Assembly: GCA_964452185.1 (NCBI GenBank)
Contig: CAYVKO010000003.1
Coordinates: forward strand, 1-51,821
Length of the DNA: 51,821 nt
DNA from: SW-6-46-9 sp964452185
GTDB taxonomy: Bacteria > Patescibacteriota > Minisyncoccia > Phycocordibacterales > SW-6-46-9
Reading direction: 5' to 3'
Shown: positions 41,294-48,166 of the stretch, piece after piece
Position numbering within the stretch: the stretch's first letter is position 1
Layout: each line of letters begins with the position of its first letter
Position numbers and translations under genes: made by a program
Notes under the pieces: generated by a model
Databases searched by the model: none
What the model was told of the DNA's origin: nothing
What the model saw: the letters and a program-made list of their open reading frames with translations, nothing else

Positions 41294-41302
41294 TGCTATA
41301 AT
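41294..41302 (+). promoter_or_regulatory. Extended -10 promoter of thrS
   Basis: TGCTATAAT (41294-41302), with a weak TTCAAG 17 bases upstream, ends ten bases before the ATG. Predicted leader of about four bases leaves no room for a T-box or attenuator. Confidence 0.6.
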
Positions 41303-41312
41303 TTCAAGCACT

Positions 41313-43109
41313 ATGTCACAAAATCTAGATAAGACACGCCACTCACTTGCCCACCTTTTAGCAAGAGCTGTACTTGAGCATTACCCTGAAGCTAAGCCAA
41401 CACTTGGCCCGCCGGTTGATAACGGTTTTTACTACGATATTGATTTCGATGATGCTGATTTTTCTGCTGAGGATCTGGACAAAGTTGAATCAACCATGAA
41501 AGAATTACTATCTTCTTGGGAGATGTTTGATCGCATTGATGTATCTGCTGATCAAGCGCGTGATATTTTTTCTGGTAATAAATACAAGCTTGAACTTATT
41601 GATGAAATCGAAGAAGCTGGTGAAGATGTCAGTCTTTATTATTCCGGCCCGGAAGATGAAATGCCGAACAAAGAAGAACTGCTTGATTCTGGTGATGTAA
41701 TCACTGAACGCGGATTCATTGACTTGTGTCGAGGTGGGCATGTTGAAACCCCCAAAGATGAGATTGATCCGGACAGTTTCTCTCTTGACTCCTTGGCTGG
41801 AGCATACTGGCGAGGTGACGAAAATAATCAGATGCTGACTCGTATTTATGGGTTGGCTTTTAGCACCTCTTCTGACTTGGATACATTTATAGAAAACCGA
41901 GAAGCAGCACGTGAACGTGATCATCGCAAGATGGGTAAAGAGCTGAATTTATTTACTTTTTCTGAAAGTGTTGGGCCGGGACTTCCGATGCTGTTACCAG
42001 CTGGTGAGAAAATCCGGGAGACACTAGAATCATATCTGACTAAACTTAAAAAAGATCGTGGGTATGAATTCGTGAAGATTCCTCACATAGCGAAACGGGA
42101 GCTGTATGAGACGAGTGGTCATATGGGTAAGTACGATGCCATGATGCCTACTTTTACCGACGAGAGCGACAATGAATATGTCTTGAAGGCAATGAACTGC
42201 CCGCATCATTTTGAAATCTACAACTCTTCTCCGAAAAGTTACCGGGATTTACCTTTGCGTATAGCTGAAAACACAACAGTTTACCGCAACGAGAAGTCCG
42301 GAGAACTTCACGGACTGACTCGAGTTAAAAATCTTACACAGGATGATACACACCATTTCATTCGACCGGATCAAATAGATGAAGAAATCCAGATGATCTT
42401 GGACTTGATGGATGAGGTTTATGAACGAGTCGGATTTGATAATTACGAAGTCCAGATATCAGTTCGAGACACGGACTCTGATCAAGAGTACTTCGGCGGA
42501 GACGAAATATGGGGGCAAGCTGAATCCATTCTTAAGAAAGCGGTTAAGAACCGTGACATTCCGTACTCGGTTGAGGAGGGTGAGGCAGCCTTTTATGGCC
42601 CCAAGATTGATGTAATGATCGAAGATGCGCTCGGTCGCGGCTGGCAGTTAACTACTGTTCAGTTGGACTTTGTACAACCGGACAATTTTGACATGACGTA
42701 TGACGGTGAGGATGGTGAAGAACACCAAGTCGTTGTTATTCATGCAGCTATACTTGGATCGTTTGAACGTTTTATGGGCGTACTTATTGAACACACTGGT
42801 GGCGACTTCCCTTTTTGGCTTGCTCCAACACAGCTTACCTTGCTACCTATTGCAGATGAGCACGTTTCGTTTGCTCAAGAAATACAACAGAAACTTAATC
42901 AGGCAGGATTTCGAATTGAAGTGGATCAGTCCGACGACTCCCTTGGTAAGCGCATTCGTAAGGTGCATGAGAAAAAAGTCCCATACTTTGCGGTTATCGG
43001 AGATGATGAAAAAGAAAGCGAAGTGATCGAAATGGAAGACCGAACAGGAGACGAAGATATCGAAGTTGCAGTTGGAGAAATCACCAACTCCCTTAAGGAG
43101 CTTCTCTAG
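41313..43109 (+). CDS. thrS: Threonine--tRNA ligase without TGS domain
   Basis: It charges tRNA-Thr. The protein begins directly with the editing domain (HSLAHLLARAVL, about 8-20; distal CRGGH). The N-terminal TGS domain of about 60 residues is absent, giving 598 instead of about 640. The class II core has the zinc cysteine MNCPHHFEIY, the motif 2 region VYRNEKSGELHGLTRVKN and QDDTHHF, and motif 3 ILGSFERFMGVLIEHTGG. The anticodon-binding domain is at about 495-598. Confidence 0.97.
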   Translation: MSQNLDKTRHSLAHLLARAVLEHYPEAKPTLGPPVDNGFYYDIDFDDADFSAEDLDKVESTMKELLSSWEMFDRIDVSADQARDIFSGNKYKLELIDEIEEAGEDVSLYYSGPEDEMPNKEELLDSGDVITERGFIDLCRGGHVETPKDEIDPDSFSLDSLAGAYWRGDENNQMLTRIYGLAFSTSSDLDTFIENREAARERDHRKMGKELNLFTFSESVGPGLPMLLPAGEKIRETLESYLTKLKKDRGYEFVKIPHIAKRELYETSGHMGKYDAMMPTFTDESDNEYVLKAMNCPHHFEIYNSSPKSYRDLPLRIAENTTVYRNEKSGELHGLTRVKNLTQDDTHHFIRPDQIDEEIQMILDLMDEVYERVGFDNYEVQISVRDTDSDQEYFGGDEIWGQAESILKKAVKNRDIPYSVEEGEAAFYGPKIDVMIEDALGRGWQLTTVQLDFVQPDNFDMTYDGEDGEEHQVVVIHAAILGSFERFMGVLIEHTGGDFPFWLAPTQLTLLPIADEHVSFAQEIQQKLNQAGFRIEVDQSDDSLGKRIRKVHEKKVPYFAVIGDDEKESEVIEMEDRTGDEDIEVAVGEITNSLKELL

Positions 43110-43112
43110 AGC

Positions 43113-43448
43113 CTAGGCCAGTACGTGGATAAGTACTATCATAGCCATTAATCCTAGTAGTAATTGAGCAATTATTGTTGTCCAGCGATTAATTGGTTTC
43201 CATCGGCTGATGCTTCCCCGCTTATATGCTTGGTGTGCCATAACAGCCCCTATTATTGGTAGTGCCAACCATAAAATCGCCTGAATGTATGCTTGTAGGC
43301 CGAGCAGAAAAAGCAAAATTCTTCGAGCTACCGGAATCTCAAATGTCAATACAGATAAACTGGCCAGGAATGTAACCACTACTGGTGTAATGGCTAACAC
43401 GGATAGAATTGTGTATCGTCGATGACGGCGTTTGAGAATAAGGCTCAT
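43113..43448 (-). CDS. Three-helix membrane protein of unknown function
   Basis: The 111-residue protein has a basic N-terminus (LKRRHRRY) and hydrophobic helices at about 13-33, 42-69 and 87-109. The family is not recognised. The stop lies four bases past the convergent thrS stop. An extended -10 promoter precedes it. Confidence 0.6.
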   Translation of the reverse strand: MSLILKRRHRRYTILSVLAITPVVVTFLASLSVLTFEIPVARRILLFLLGLQAYIQAILWLALPIIGAVMAHQAYKRGSISRWKPINRWTTIIAQLLLGLMAMIVLIHVLA

Positions 43449-43460
43449 AATCTTTACTAA

Positions 43461-43469
43461 AGTATATCA
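43461..43469 (-). promoter_or_regulatory. Extended -10 promoter of the gene at 43448
   Basis: Minus-strand TGATATACT (43469-43461), with a predicted leader of about six bases. Confidence 0.45.
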
Positions 43470-43513
43470 AAGTGCAATAATTGCTATGCATTATCAGTTA
43501 ATAAATTTACAAT

Positions 43514-43777
43514 ATGGCAAATCGAAGCAACGCAAAAGGTGTCGCTTGGGTCGCTCTAGTTCTAGCTCTTGTAGCTCTAGTTCTTGCTTGGGTAGCCTTC
43601 AACCGTACTGGACAGAATCTTGAAGATACGATTGAGCAGGAAGTTCAAGAAGCTGTTGAGGAGGTTAACCAAACAGCGCAAGACGCAGTAGACGGAAACG
43701 CTACCGGAACAGAAAACATGGAAGAAACTGACGATACTACTCAAGATGCAGCTACTAGTGAAGAAGGAGCTAATTAA
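43514..43777 (+). CDS. Small membrane-anchored acidic protein
   Basis: The 87-residue protein has an N-terminal helix (about 9-28, very Ala/Leu/Val-rich), a charged amphipathic helix (EDTIEQEVQEAVEEVNQTAQ) and a disordered acidic Asn/Thr tail. The family is not recognised. A terminator follows. It could form a membrane-tethered coiled coil. Confidence 0.65.
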   Translation: MANRSNAKGVAWVALVLALVALVLAWVAFNRTGQNLEDTIEQEVQEAVEEVNQTAQDAVDGNATGTENMEETDDTTQDAATSEEGAN

Positions 43778-43797
43778 AACCATCTGCAGATGTTTTT

Positions 43798-43827
43798 AAA
43801 GAGTCCGGGAGTCGGGCTCTTTTTTAT
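43798..43827 (+). terminator. Terminator after the gene at 43514
   Basis: AAAGAGTCCG / CGGGCTCTTT pair around GGAGT, followed by TTT. A separate 12-base palindrome CATCTGCAGATG lies just upstream (43781-43792). Confidence 0.85.
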
Positions 43828-43844
43828 AAAAGCAAAACTACTAT

Positions 43845-44540
43845 ATGATACTTCTGATTCAATTTCGCAGTGATCGGTCTGGACCACATGAAATAAAATG
43901 TGTGCACAACGTTGCAGACGTAGAGTTTCAAGATCTACAAATTATTAACGCATATGCAGATCACGTAAGTAGTGATGATATTGTTCGCCAAGCTCAAGAA
44001 GCTGATGCTGTACTGCTTGGCGGTTGTGGAGAGAACGCTGATGATAAAACCGCAGTATTTGAGCTTGAAGAAAAAATCCAGCCGGTAGTAGATAAAATTA
44101 TCAAAGAAGATATTCCTGCTCTCGGCCTTTGTTTTGGTCATCAGCTTATAGCTGGCTTGTCTGGTGGTGAAGTGGGTGCGCCTGAAAAACAGGCTGAAAC
44201 CGGCGTGGCTGAAATTTATCTTACAGAGGCGGGTAGAGAGGATGATTTATTCAATTCACTTTCCTCCCCTTTTCACAGTGTGGTTGGTCATAAGGTTTCG
44301 GTAATTAAAAAACCGGATAAAGCCGTTCATCTGGCCAAAAGTCAACTTTGTAAGTATCAAGCGCTTCGGTATGGTGACAATGTTTATACTTGCCAGTTTC
44401 ATCCTGAACTAGATACCAATGACCTTTTTGAACGGTTAGAGTTGTATCCGGAGTATATGGAAAATGAAATTGAGTACGATAAAGATATGGAGGTTGAGGC
44501 AAAGCAGGTTACCACGAATTTCTTTGAAAGGTACCTATAG
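43845..44540 (+). CDS. Class I glutamine amidotransferase-like protein
   Basis: The GATase fold generates ammonia from glutamine through a Cys-His-Glu triad. Seen are LGLCFGHQLIAG with nucleophile Cys96 and CQFHPELD with His186 and Glu188, plus the oxyanion loop region LLGGCGENAD. At 231 residues it is a stand-alone domain like GuaA-type or YfeJ/gamma-glutamyl-peptidase relatives. No synthetase partner is next to it, so the acceptor is unknown. Confidence 0.88.
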   Translation: MILLIQFRSDRSGPHEIKCVHNVADVEFQDLQIINAYADHVSSDDIVRQAQEADAVLLGGCGENADDKTAVFELEEKIQPVVDKIIKEDIPALGLCFGHQLIAGLSGGEVGAPEKQAETGVAEIYLTEAGREDDLFNSLSSPFHSVVGHKVSVIKKPDKAVHLAKSQLCKYQALRYGDNVYTCQFHPELDTNDLFERLELYPEYMENEIEYDKDMEVEAKQVTTNFFERYL

Positions 44541-44550
44541 TTTTCTCTGT

Positions 44551-44570
44551 TGTGGACTTGGCAGGATTCG
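44551..44570. repeat. Partial copy of the tRNA-Ala(GGC) 3' end
   Basis: The 20 bases here match 44722-44741, the 3' acceptor/T-arm part of the tRNA-Ala gene, at 19 positions (A for G at one site). The copy stops inside the T loop. A direct repeat of a tRNA 3' end is typical of an attachment-site duplication or a decayed tRNA copy. Confidence 0.6.
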
Positions 44571-44675
44571 GTCACAAATATTTTTGCTGACGCAAAAATT
44601 TCGCGACCCCCAGCTCGTGGTTTTTGCCTTTCGCTTTGCTCAAACAAAAACATCACTGCGCTTTTCTCATCCGCC

Positions 44676-44697
44676 GCGAGCCAAGCAGTTGGCTCGC
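44676..44697. repeat. Perfect nine-pair hairpin between the tRNA repeats
   Basis: GCGAGCCAA (44676-44684) and TTGGCTCGC (44689-44697) enclose GCAG. No T tract follows on either strand, so it is not a standard terminator. It lies in the 151-base interval between the tRNA 3'-end repeats, which holds no gene. A second, AT-rich hairpin (AAATATTTTTGC / GCAAAAATTT) is at about 44576-44601. Confidence 0.6.
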
Positions 44698-44723
44698 TCA
44701 AGCACAACCTACTTTATTTGATG

Positions 44724-44797
44724 TGGACTTGGCGGGATTCGAACCCGCGGTCTCATCGCTGCCAGCGATGCGCTTTAACCAACTAAGCTACAAGCCC
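44724..44797 (-). tRNA. tRNA-Ala (anticodon GGC)
   Basis: The minus strand gives acceptor GGGCTTG / CAAGTCC with discriminator A, the D arm, the anticodon stem-loop CATCG-CTGGCAG-CGATG with anticodon GGC, and the T arm GCGGG-TTCGAAT-CCCGC. The third acceptor pair is G3:U70, the alanine identity element. The CCA end is not encoded (CAT follows). Confidence 0.96.
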
Positions 44798-44884
44798 GTA
44801 AGGCTCAACGCTTTCTTTTCTACTTCTTACTCACTAAAAAATAACCAACTGAATTTACCGAAATGTGAGAATTATATAATTCTT

Positions 44885-45145
44885 TTACTCCTCTCCACTT
44901 TCATCGTCAGTGATTTCTTCTTCTATGGTGTACGCGGGAAGCTTTCCGTCTGCCATTAGATACGTCACCACACCAGTACCGATAACTACGGCGCTAAACA
45001 GAAGATATTCGGGTAGCCCCATGTTTTCTGTTGGGTTTGCTGCAAAGAAGGTGTCAAAGGTCATCCACCCCCAGATACCAAGGACTAACGGAACAACAAG
45101 CCATTTTTGCCATTCCGGTAAATAAACTGTACGTTTCTTTTTCAT
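44885..45145 (-). CDS. Small two-helix membrane protein
   Basis: The 86-residue protein has a basic N-terminus, hydrophobic helices at about 14-34 and 46-64, and an acidic cytoplasmic-type tail (EEEITDDESGEE). The family is not recognised. Its promoter is a perfect extended -10 placed so that transcription would begin at the ATG itself. Confidence 0.6.
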   Translation of the reverse strand: MKKKRTVYLPEWQKWLVVPLVLGIWGWMTFDTFFAANPTENMGLPEYLLFSAVVIGTGVVTYLMADGKLPAYTIEEEITDDESGEE

Positions 45146-45151
45146 AAATTT

Positions 45152-45160
45152 ATTATATCA
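45152..45160 (-). promoter_or_regulatory. Extended -10 promoter of the gene at 45145
   Basis: Minus-strand TGATATAAT (45160-45152) is a perfect extended -10. Seven bases on is the A of the ATG, so the mRNA would be strictly leaderless. Confidence 0.6.
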
Positions 45161-45212
45161 AAATCTAGATTAGCAAGAGAAAGCAACCACACCACACTGC
45201 CTCTTTCTGGTT

Positions 45213-45285
45213 TCGGGCCAGCCGGATTCGAACCGGCAACCTTACAGCCTTTCAACCGCAAGACTTCCAAGTTAGCCCAAGGCCA
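45213..45285 (-). other. tRNA-like sequence, probably a degraded tRNA
   Basis: The minus strand has a perfect T arm (GCCGG-TTCGAAT-CCGGC) followed by TGGCCCGA, and further up a class-II-like D arm (GTCT-TGCGGTTGAA-AGGC). Only about nine bases separate the two arms, so no anticodon arm fits, and the acceptor 5' strand does not pair in register. An alternative fold has a seven-pair arm CTTGCGG / CTGTAAG with an eight-base loop. I regard it as a tRNA remnant or an unusual tRNA-like RNA. The 5' limit is uncertain. Confidence 0.45.
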
Positions 45286-45330
45286 AGAGTTAGTCAGAAT
45301 ACTGAAGTAGTCTTAGCCAGGTATTACTTG

Positions 45331-45528
45331 CTATTCCTGTTCCTTTTGGATCTCCTTTGCATCATCTTCTGAGAGGAACTTGAACATGTTACCTCCACAG
45401 TTAGGGCATTCACCGCGTGCTGAATACCGTCCGTCATCTTCTTCGATAGTAATATTTTGCATCATCTGCTTACCTTCAGCGTCATCATCATGTTTACATT
45501 TCATGCAAAGTGCTTCTACTTCTGCCAT
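45331..45528 (-). CDS. Small zinc-ribbon protein (DUF5679 type)
   Basis: This 65-residue protein has two cysteine pairs, CMKC (8-11) and CPNC (41-44), the latter in CPNCGGNMFKFL, like the DUF5679 family frequent in CPR genomes. It probably binds one zinc. A hydrophilic middle carries MMQNITIEEDDGRYSARG. The function is unknown. Confidence 0.8.
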   Translation of the reverse strand: MAEVEALCMKCKHDDDAEGKQMMQNITIEEDDGRYSARGECPNCGGNMFKFLSEDDAKEIQKEQE

Positions 45529-45536
45529 ATAAAATC

Positions 45537-45564
45537 AAAGCTACAGCTGTTTGCTGTCAGCTTT
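45537..45564. terminator. Hairpin between trhO and the zinc-ribbon gene
   Basis: AAAGCTACAGC and GCTGTCAGCTTT pair with one bulge around TGTTT. On the minus strand it follows trhO by 73 bases and is trailed by GATTTTAT. It may terminate trhO weakly. Confidence 0.45.
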
Positions 45565-45637
45565 TAATTAACTGCTAGTCTCTAAACACTACCCCTATAA
45601 TGCCACAAACTAGTGTAGAAAGTAAAGAGTCTATATT

Positions 45638-46528
45638 TTATTCGCTCATGTCAACCTTTTTTTGTTTCTCTCGAGTTGACTCCGCTAGCCGGAGTTCGTC
45701 GCTGCGTTTTTGGTAACAGTCTTCACAGCAAAGCAGTTGCCGTGAAGGAGTTACGGAATCATCATCTACATACTGCTCAGTGTCTGCACCACAGAATTCA
45801 CACTCGCCTATTACCTCCCTGTCTTCAGCTCCTAGATCTGTAGTCATACGACCGTCAAACACATAAAGGGTGCCCTTAAAATGACCGTCTGGATACTTTT
45901 GCATGTAGCGGTGAATCCCTCCTTTTAGTTGCTTTACGTCCTTAAACCCTTTTTCTTTTAGGTATGTGGTTGCTTTCTCGCAACGAATTCCTCCGGTACA
46001 TACTGGCACTACAGTTTCATCTTTTAAATCTTTTATGTTGTTAACCTTTTCTTTAATCTCTCGAAAGTTTTTCATTCCGGGGTGTCGTGTCTTTTCAAAT
46101 TTACCAGACTTTATTTCGTAGTTGTTGCGCATGTCAATAACGGTGAAGTTTTTGTCTTTCTGAAACCATTGGTGCAAGTCGTCTGGGTCAATGCAGTCTT
46201 CTTCTTTACTGCTTGGAGTTATTGCTTCGTCCATGTAAGAAGCGACGATTTCAGGTCGTGTCTTGACGCTAAGTTTGGGAAATGCATCTCCGGTTCCTTC
46301 GCTTTTCTTGAAGTCTATATCAGCAAAGCGAGAATCTTCTTGCATTGTAGTTGTGTACTCCTCTATATTTTCGTCAGTGCCTTCTAGTGTAGCGTTGATA
46401 CCCTCATCAGCCACTATCAAGCGTCCGGTGAGGTTGAGCTTTTCACAAAGATTCTGCTGCTTGTCGCGCAGAGTTTTCGGGTCTTCTATTGAGACATATT
46501 TATAGAATAGTATGACTGTGTGATTCAT
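45638..46528 (-). CDS. trhO: tRNA uridine(34) hydroxylase TrhO (rhodanese-related)
   Basis: TrhO makes 5-hydroxyuridine at the wobble position of certain tRNAs. The N-terminal alpha/beta domain has LTGRLIVADEGINATLEG. The rhodanese domain (about 115-215) carries the active-site loop CTGGIRCEKA followed by QLKGGIHRYMQ. The C-terminal part (about 220-296) has a zinc-like cluster CEFC ... CCEDC. The 296-residue length is normal. It is monocistronic, with a -35/-10 promoter placed for a very short leader. Confidence 0.95.
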   Translation of the reverse strand: MNHTVILFYKYVSIEDPKTLRDKQQNLCEKLNLTGRLIVADEGINATLEGTDENIEEYTTTMQEDSRFADIDFKKSEGTGDAFPKLSVKTRPEIVASYMDEAITPSSKEEDCIDPDDLHQWFQKDKNFTVIDMRNNYEIKSGKFEKTRHPGMKNFREIKEKVNNIKDLKDETVVPVCTGGIRCEKATTYLKEKGFKDVKQLKGGIHRYMQKYPDGHFKGTLYVFDGRMTTDLGAEDREVIGECEFCGADTEQYVDDDSVTPSRQLLCCEDCYQKRSDELRLAESTREKQKKVDMSE

Positions 46529-46538
46529 ATCGTGCTCT

Positions 46539-46567
46539 ATTATAGTGACAGCAACTTACACCTTCAA
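46539..46567 (-). promoter_or_regulatory. Promoter of trhO
   Basis: Minus-strand TTGAAG (46567-46562), 17 bases, TATAAT (46544-46539). The predicted start is about four bases before the ATG. Confidence 0.6.
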
Positions 46568-46568
46568 G

Positions 46569-46874
46569 CTAGTATGCTGGAGGAGCATATATGTTTACAA
46601 AGAAGAAATCATCTTCTCCTGTGTTGAAGGCCTTGTGGTCGGTGTGGGCTGGAATAATAACTGCCTCACCGGCACTGATTGCATGCCGCTTGCCGGCAAT
46701 ATCGACCTCTCCTGTGCCAGAGATGCAGTAAATCACCTGATCTCCTTCGTGATTACCGACAGCCCCGGAGTCTCCACCAGGTTCAATAGTCATTGCCGCA
46801 ACTTGACTTTTGTCGGTTGTTTCTAAAACGGAGAAAAACTCACCCTTGTGATCTTCCACCGAGAATACTGACAT
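46569..46874 (-). CDS. Cupin-domain protein
   Basis: This small beta-barrel protein carries metal-binding cupin motifs: GNHEGDQVIYCISGTGEVDI (motif 1, with His and Glu) and the second motif with the histidine in IPAHTDHKAFN. The 101-residue length corresponds to one cupin barrel. The substrate is unknown. It is co-directional with the upstream membrane-protein gene 46887-47276, 12 bases apart. Confidence 0.9.
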   Translation of the reverse strand: MSVFSVEDHKGEFFSVLETTDKSQVAAMTIEPGGDSGAVGNHEGDQVIYCISGTGEVDIAGKRHAISAGEAVIIPAHTDHKAFNTGEDDFFFVNIYAPPAY

Positions 46875-46886
46875 AACAATGAGAGA

Positions 46887-47276
46887 TTAAAGAACTCCGA
46901 AACCAAACAGCGCAAGAACAACACCAAATGCTAGACCTACAATACTGGTAGCTGTAAATATGTCGTTTCGGTTTACTCGAGCTACTGCATGTACAAGAGA
47001 CACTCGAGGAAGAATTGCATACATCAAACCTTCCAAGACAAACCCCCAGCTAAGCACACTTACTACTACTCCCGGGAAGGTAGCCCAATTTTGATGTAGT
47101 AGTACTAAGAGTAAACCTATCGCAAACTCTGTAGCTCCTATCAAAAAGAATACTCCTGGACGGCGGGTCATGCGTGCAAGTACTTGATGTAGAAGTTTTC
47201 GTCGGTAAAAAAACGCAATACTCAAAACTATAAACAAGATTCCGAGATAACGAGCCAGAAATAACGTATCGATCAT
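46887..47276 (-). CDS. Four-helix membrane protein of unknown function
   Basis: The 129-residue protein has hydrophobic helices at about 6-23, 43-62, 69-90 and 107-128, with a basic loop after the first (YRRKLLHQVLARMTRRPG). I do not recognise the family. It starts 23 bases after a perfect 22-base palindrome that contains TATAAT on both strands, a possible operator, and is followed closely by a cupin gene. Confidence 0.65.
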   Translation of the reverse strand: MIDTLFLARYLGILFIVLSIAFFYRRKLLHQVLARMTRRPGVFFLIGATEFAIGLLLVLLHQNWATFPGVVVSVLSWGFVLEGLMYAILPRVSLVHAVARVNRNDIFTATSIVGLAFGVVLALFGFGVL

Positions 47277-47299
47277 ATTAATGAAAAAATAGTTAAAAC

Positions 47300-47321
47300 G
47301 TATAATGTATATACATTATAC
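47300..47321. promoter_or_regulatory. Perfect 22-base palindrome, candidate operator
   Basis: The two 11-base halves GTATAATGTAT and ATACATTATAC are exact reverse complements with no spacer. Each half holds TATAAT on one strand. It lies 24 bases upstream of the start of the membrane protein at 47276. The position and symmetry fit a dimeric repressor site overlapping a -10 box, but no regulator gene is adjacent. Confidence 0.5.
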
Positions 47322-47340
47322 ACTACCTTTATTTATTAGA

Positions 47341-47379
47341 TTATTAATAAAAATGCCTCGCTTTGGCCAGCGAGGCATT
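47341..47379 (-). terminator. Terminator after the alpha-CTD-like gene
   Basis: On the minus strand AATGCCTCGC / GCGAGGCATT form a ten-pair stem around eight bases, followed by TTTATTAATAA. Confidence 0.88.
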
Positions 47380-47389
47380 GGTGAAAAAA

Positions 47390-47947
47390 CTATTTAACTT
47401 TGACTTTTTTGATATAAGGATCGACGTCCATACCTAATTCCAGGCCGAATCTATTCAAGATTTCCCTAGACTCTTTTATGGCCGAAAGGTGGAAGTCGGA
47501 CTCTTCCAAAGAGTGTCGGCCCGCGAGATCTCCGAGTGTCATAACTCCGGCAGCTTCAAGGCTTTTTCGAGTGCTATACATAAGCTCCAAATCTTCGATT
47601 GGAGTTTGCAGAAGCTCGCTAATCTCAACCCCTGAAGCATATTTGGTTCGAACTCTTTGGAGGCAGTGCGCCACATCCTCCCTACTTTCCCTTTTGGCAA
47701 TTTCTTTTGCTTTCGGGATAGCCCACGAAATAACTTCTTTCTTTCCGGACAACCCGTCAAAACTCCAGATCCAGCCAAACTTGGTGGATAGATTAACTGT
47801 TTCCGCTAATCTGTCCATATCCATATCTTCCAGTCCATCGCGTCCAAGCAGTTTCTTCTGCTTATTGATTGTCTCGAGGATTTTTCTGGCAACACTTTCT
47901 TGCACTCCAAGGATAATTCCTTGCTCGAGTTTCTTTGTCGATTCCAT
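47390..47947 (-). CDS. Free-standing RNA polymerase alpha-CTD-like protein
   Basis: Residues about 113-174 resemble the alpha-subunit C-terminal domain: TPIEDLELMYSTRKSLEAAG, VMTLGDLA and ESREILNRFGLELGM follow the NTPIEDLxLSxRAxNCLKxAGI ... LGLELG pattern. Residues 1-110 are helical, without a recognised domain (KILETINKQKKLLGRDGLED). It could bind DNA or partner with RNA polymerase as a regulator; this is inference. It has a near-consensus promoter and its own strong terminator, so it is a separate, probably well-expressed unit. Confidence 0.7.
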   Translation of the reverse strand: MESTKKLEQGIILGVQESVARKILETINKQKKLLGRDGLEDMDMDRLAETVNLSTKFGWIWSFDGLSGKKEVISWAIPKAKEIAKRESREDVAHCLQRVRTKYASGVEISELLQTPIEDLELMYSTRKSLEAAGVMTLGDLAGRHSLEESDFHLSAIKESREILNRFGLELGMDVDPYIKKVKVK

Positions 47948-47992
47948 ATCTTTTTTTAGTTTCTGTGAAGAAGAACGTAAAGACTACAAGTA

Positions 47993-48020
47993 ATTGTATT
48001 CATTAGACCACTGTTGTCAA
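47993..48020 (-). promoter_or_regulatory. Near-consensus promoter of the alpha-CTD-like gene
   Basis: Minus-strand TTGACA (48020-48015), 16 bases, TACAAT (47998-47993). The leader would be about 40 bases. It starts 33 bases downstream of the tRNA-Ala(TGC) 3' end. Confidence 0.65.
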
Positions 48021-48052
48021 TGGAGCTAATCACCAAATAAATTTTTCCTTTG

Positions 48053-48125
48053 TGGACCCGACAGGACTCGAACCTGCCACCTCGTCAGTGCAAATGACGC
48101 GCTCTACCAGATGAGCTACGGGCCC
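48053..48125 (-). tRNA. tRNA-Ala (anticodon TGC)
   Basis: Minus-strand acceptor GGGCCCG / CGGGTCC with discriminator A, D arm, anticodon arm CGTCA-TTTGCAC-TGACG with anticodon TGC, and T arm GGCAG-GTTCGAG-TCCTGTC region with the usual TTCGA. G3:U70 marks alanine. No encoded CCA. Together with the GGC gene it covers all four alanine codons. Confidence 0.96.
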
Positions 48126-48166
48126 AAAAGACTTCAAACCAGTAAGATTATAGCGTGAGAGTACGT

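Noticed and set aside
43781..43792. CATCTGCAGATG palindrome as an operator
   Set aside because: It is short, lies downstream of a gene next to a terminator and has no promoter nearby.
45213..45530. tmRNA (ssrA) ending in the tRNA-like 3' part
   Set aside because: The space needed for the 5' half and tag frame is occupied by the zinc-ribbon gene at 45331-45528, and no GGGG-type 5' acceptor strand matches.
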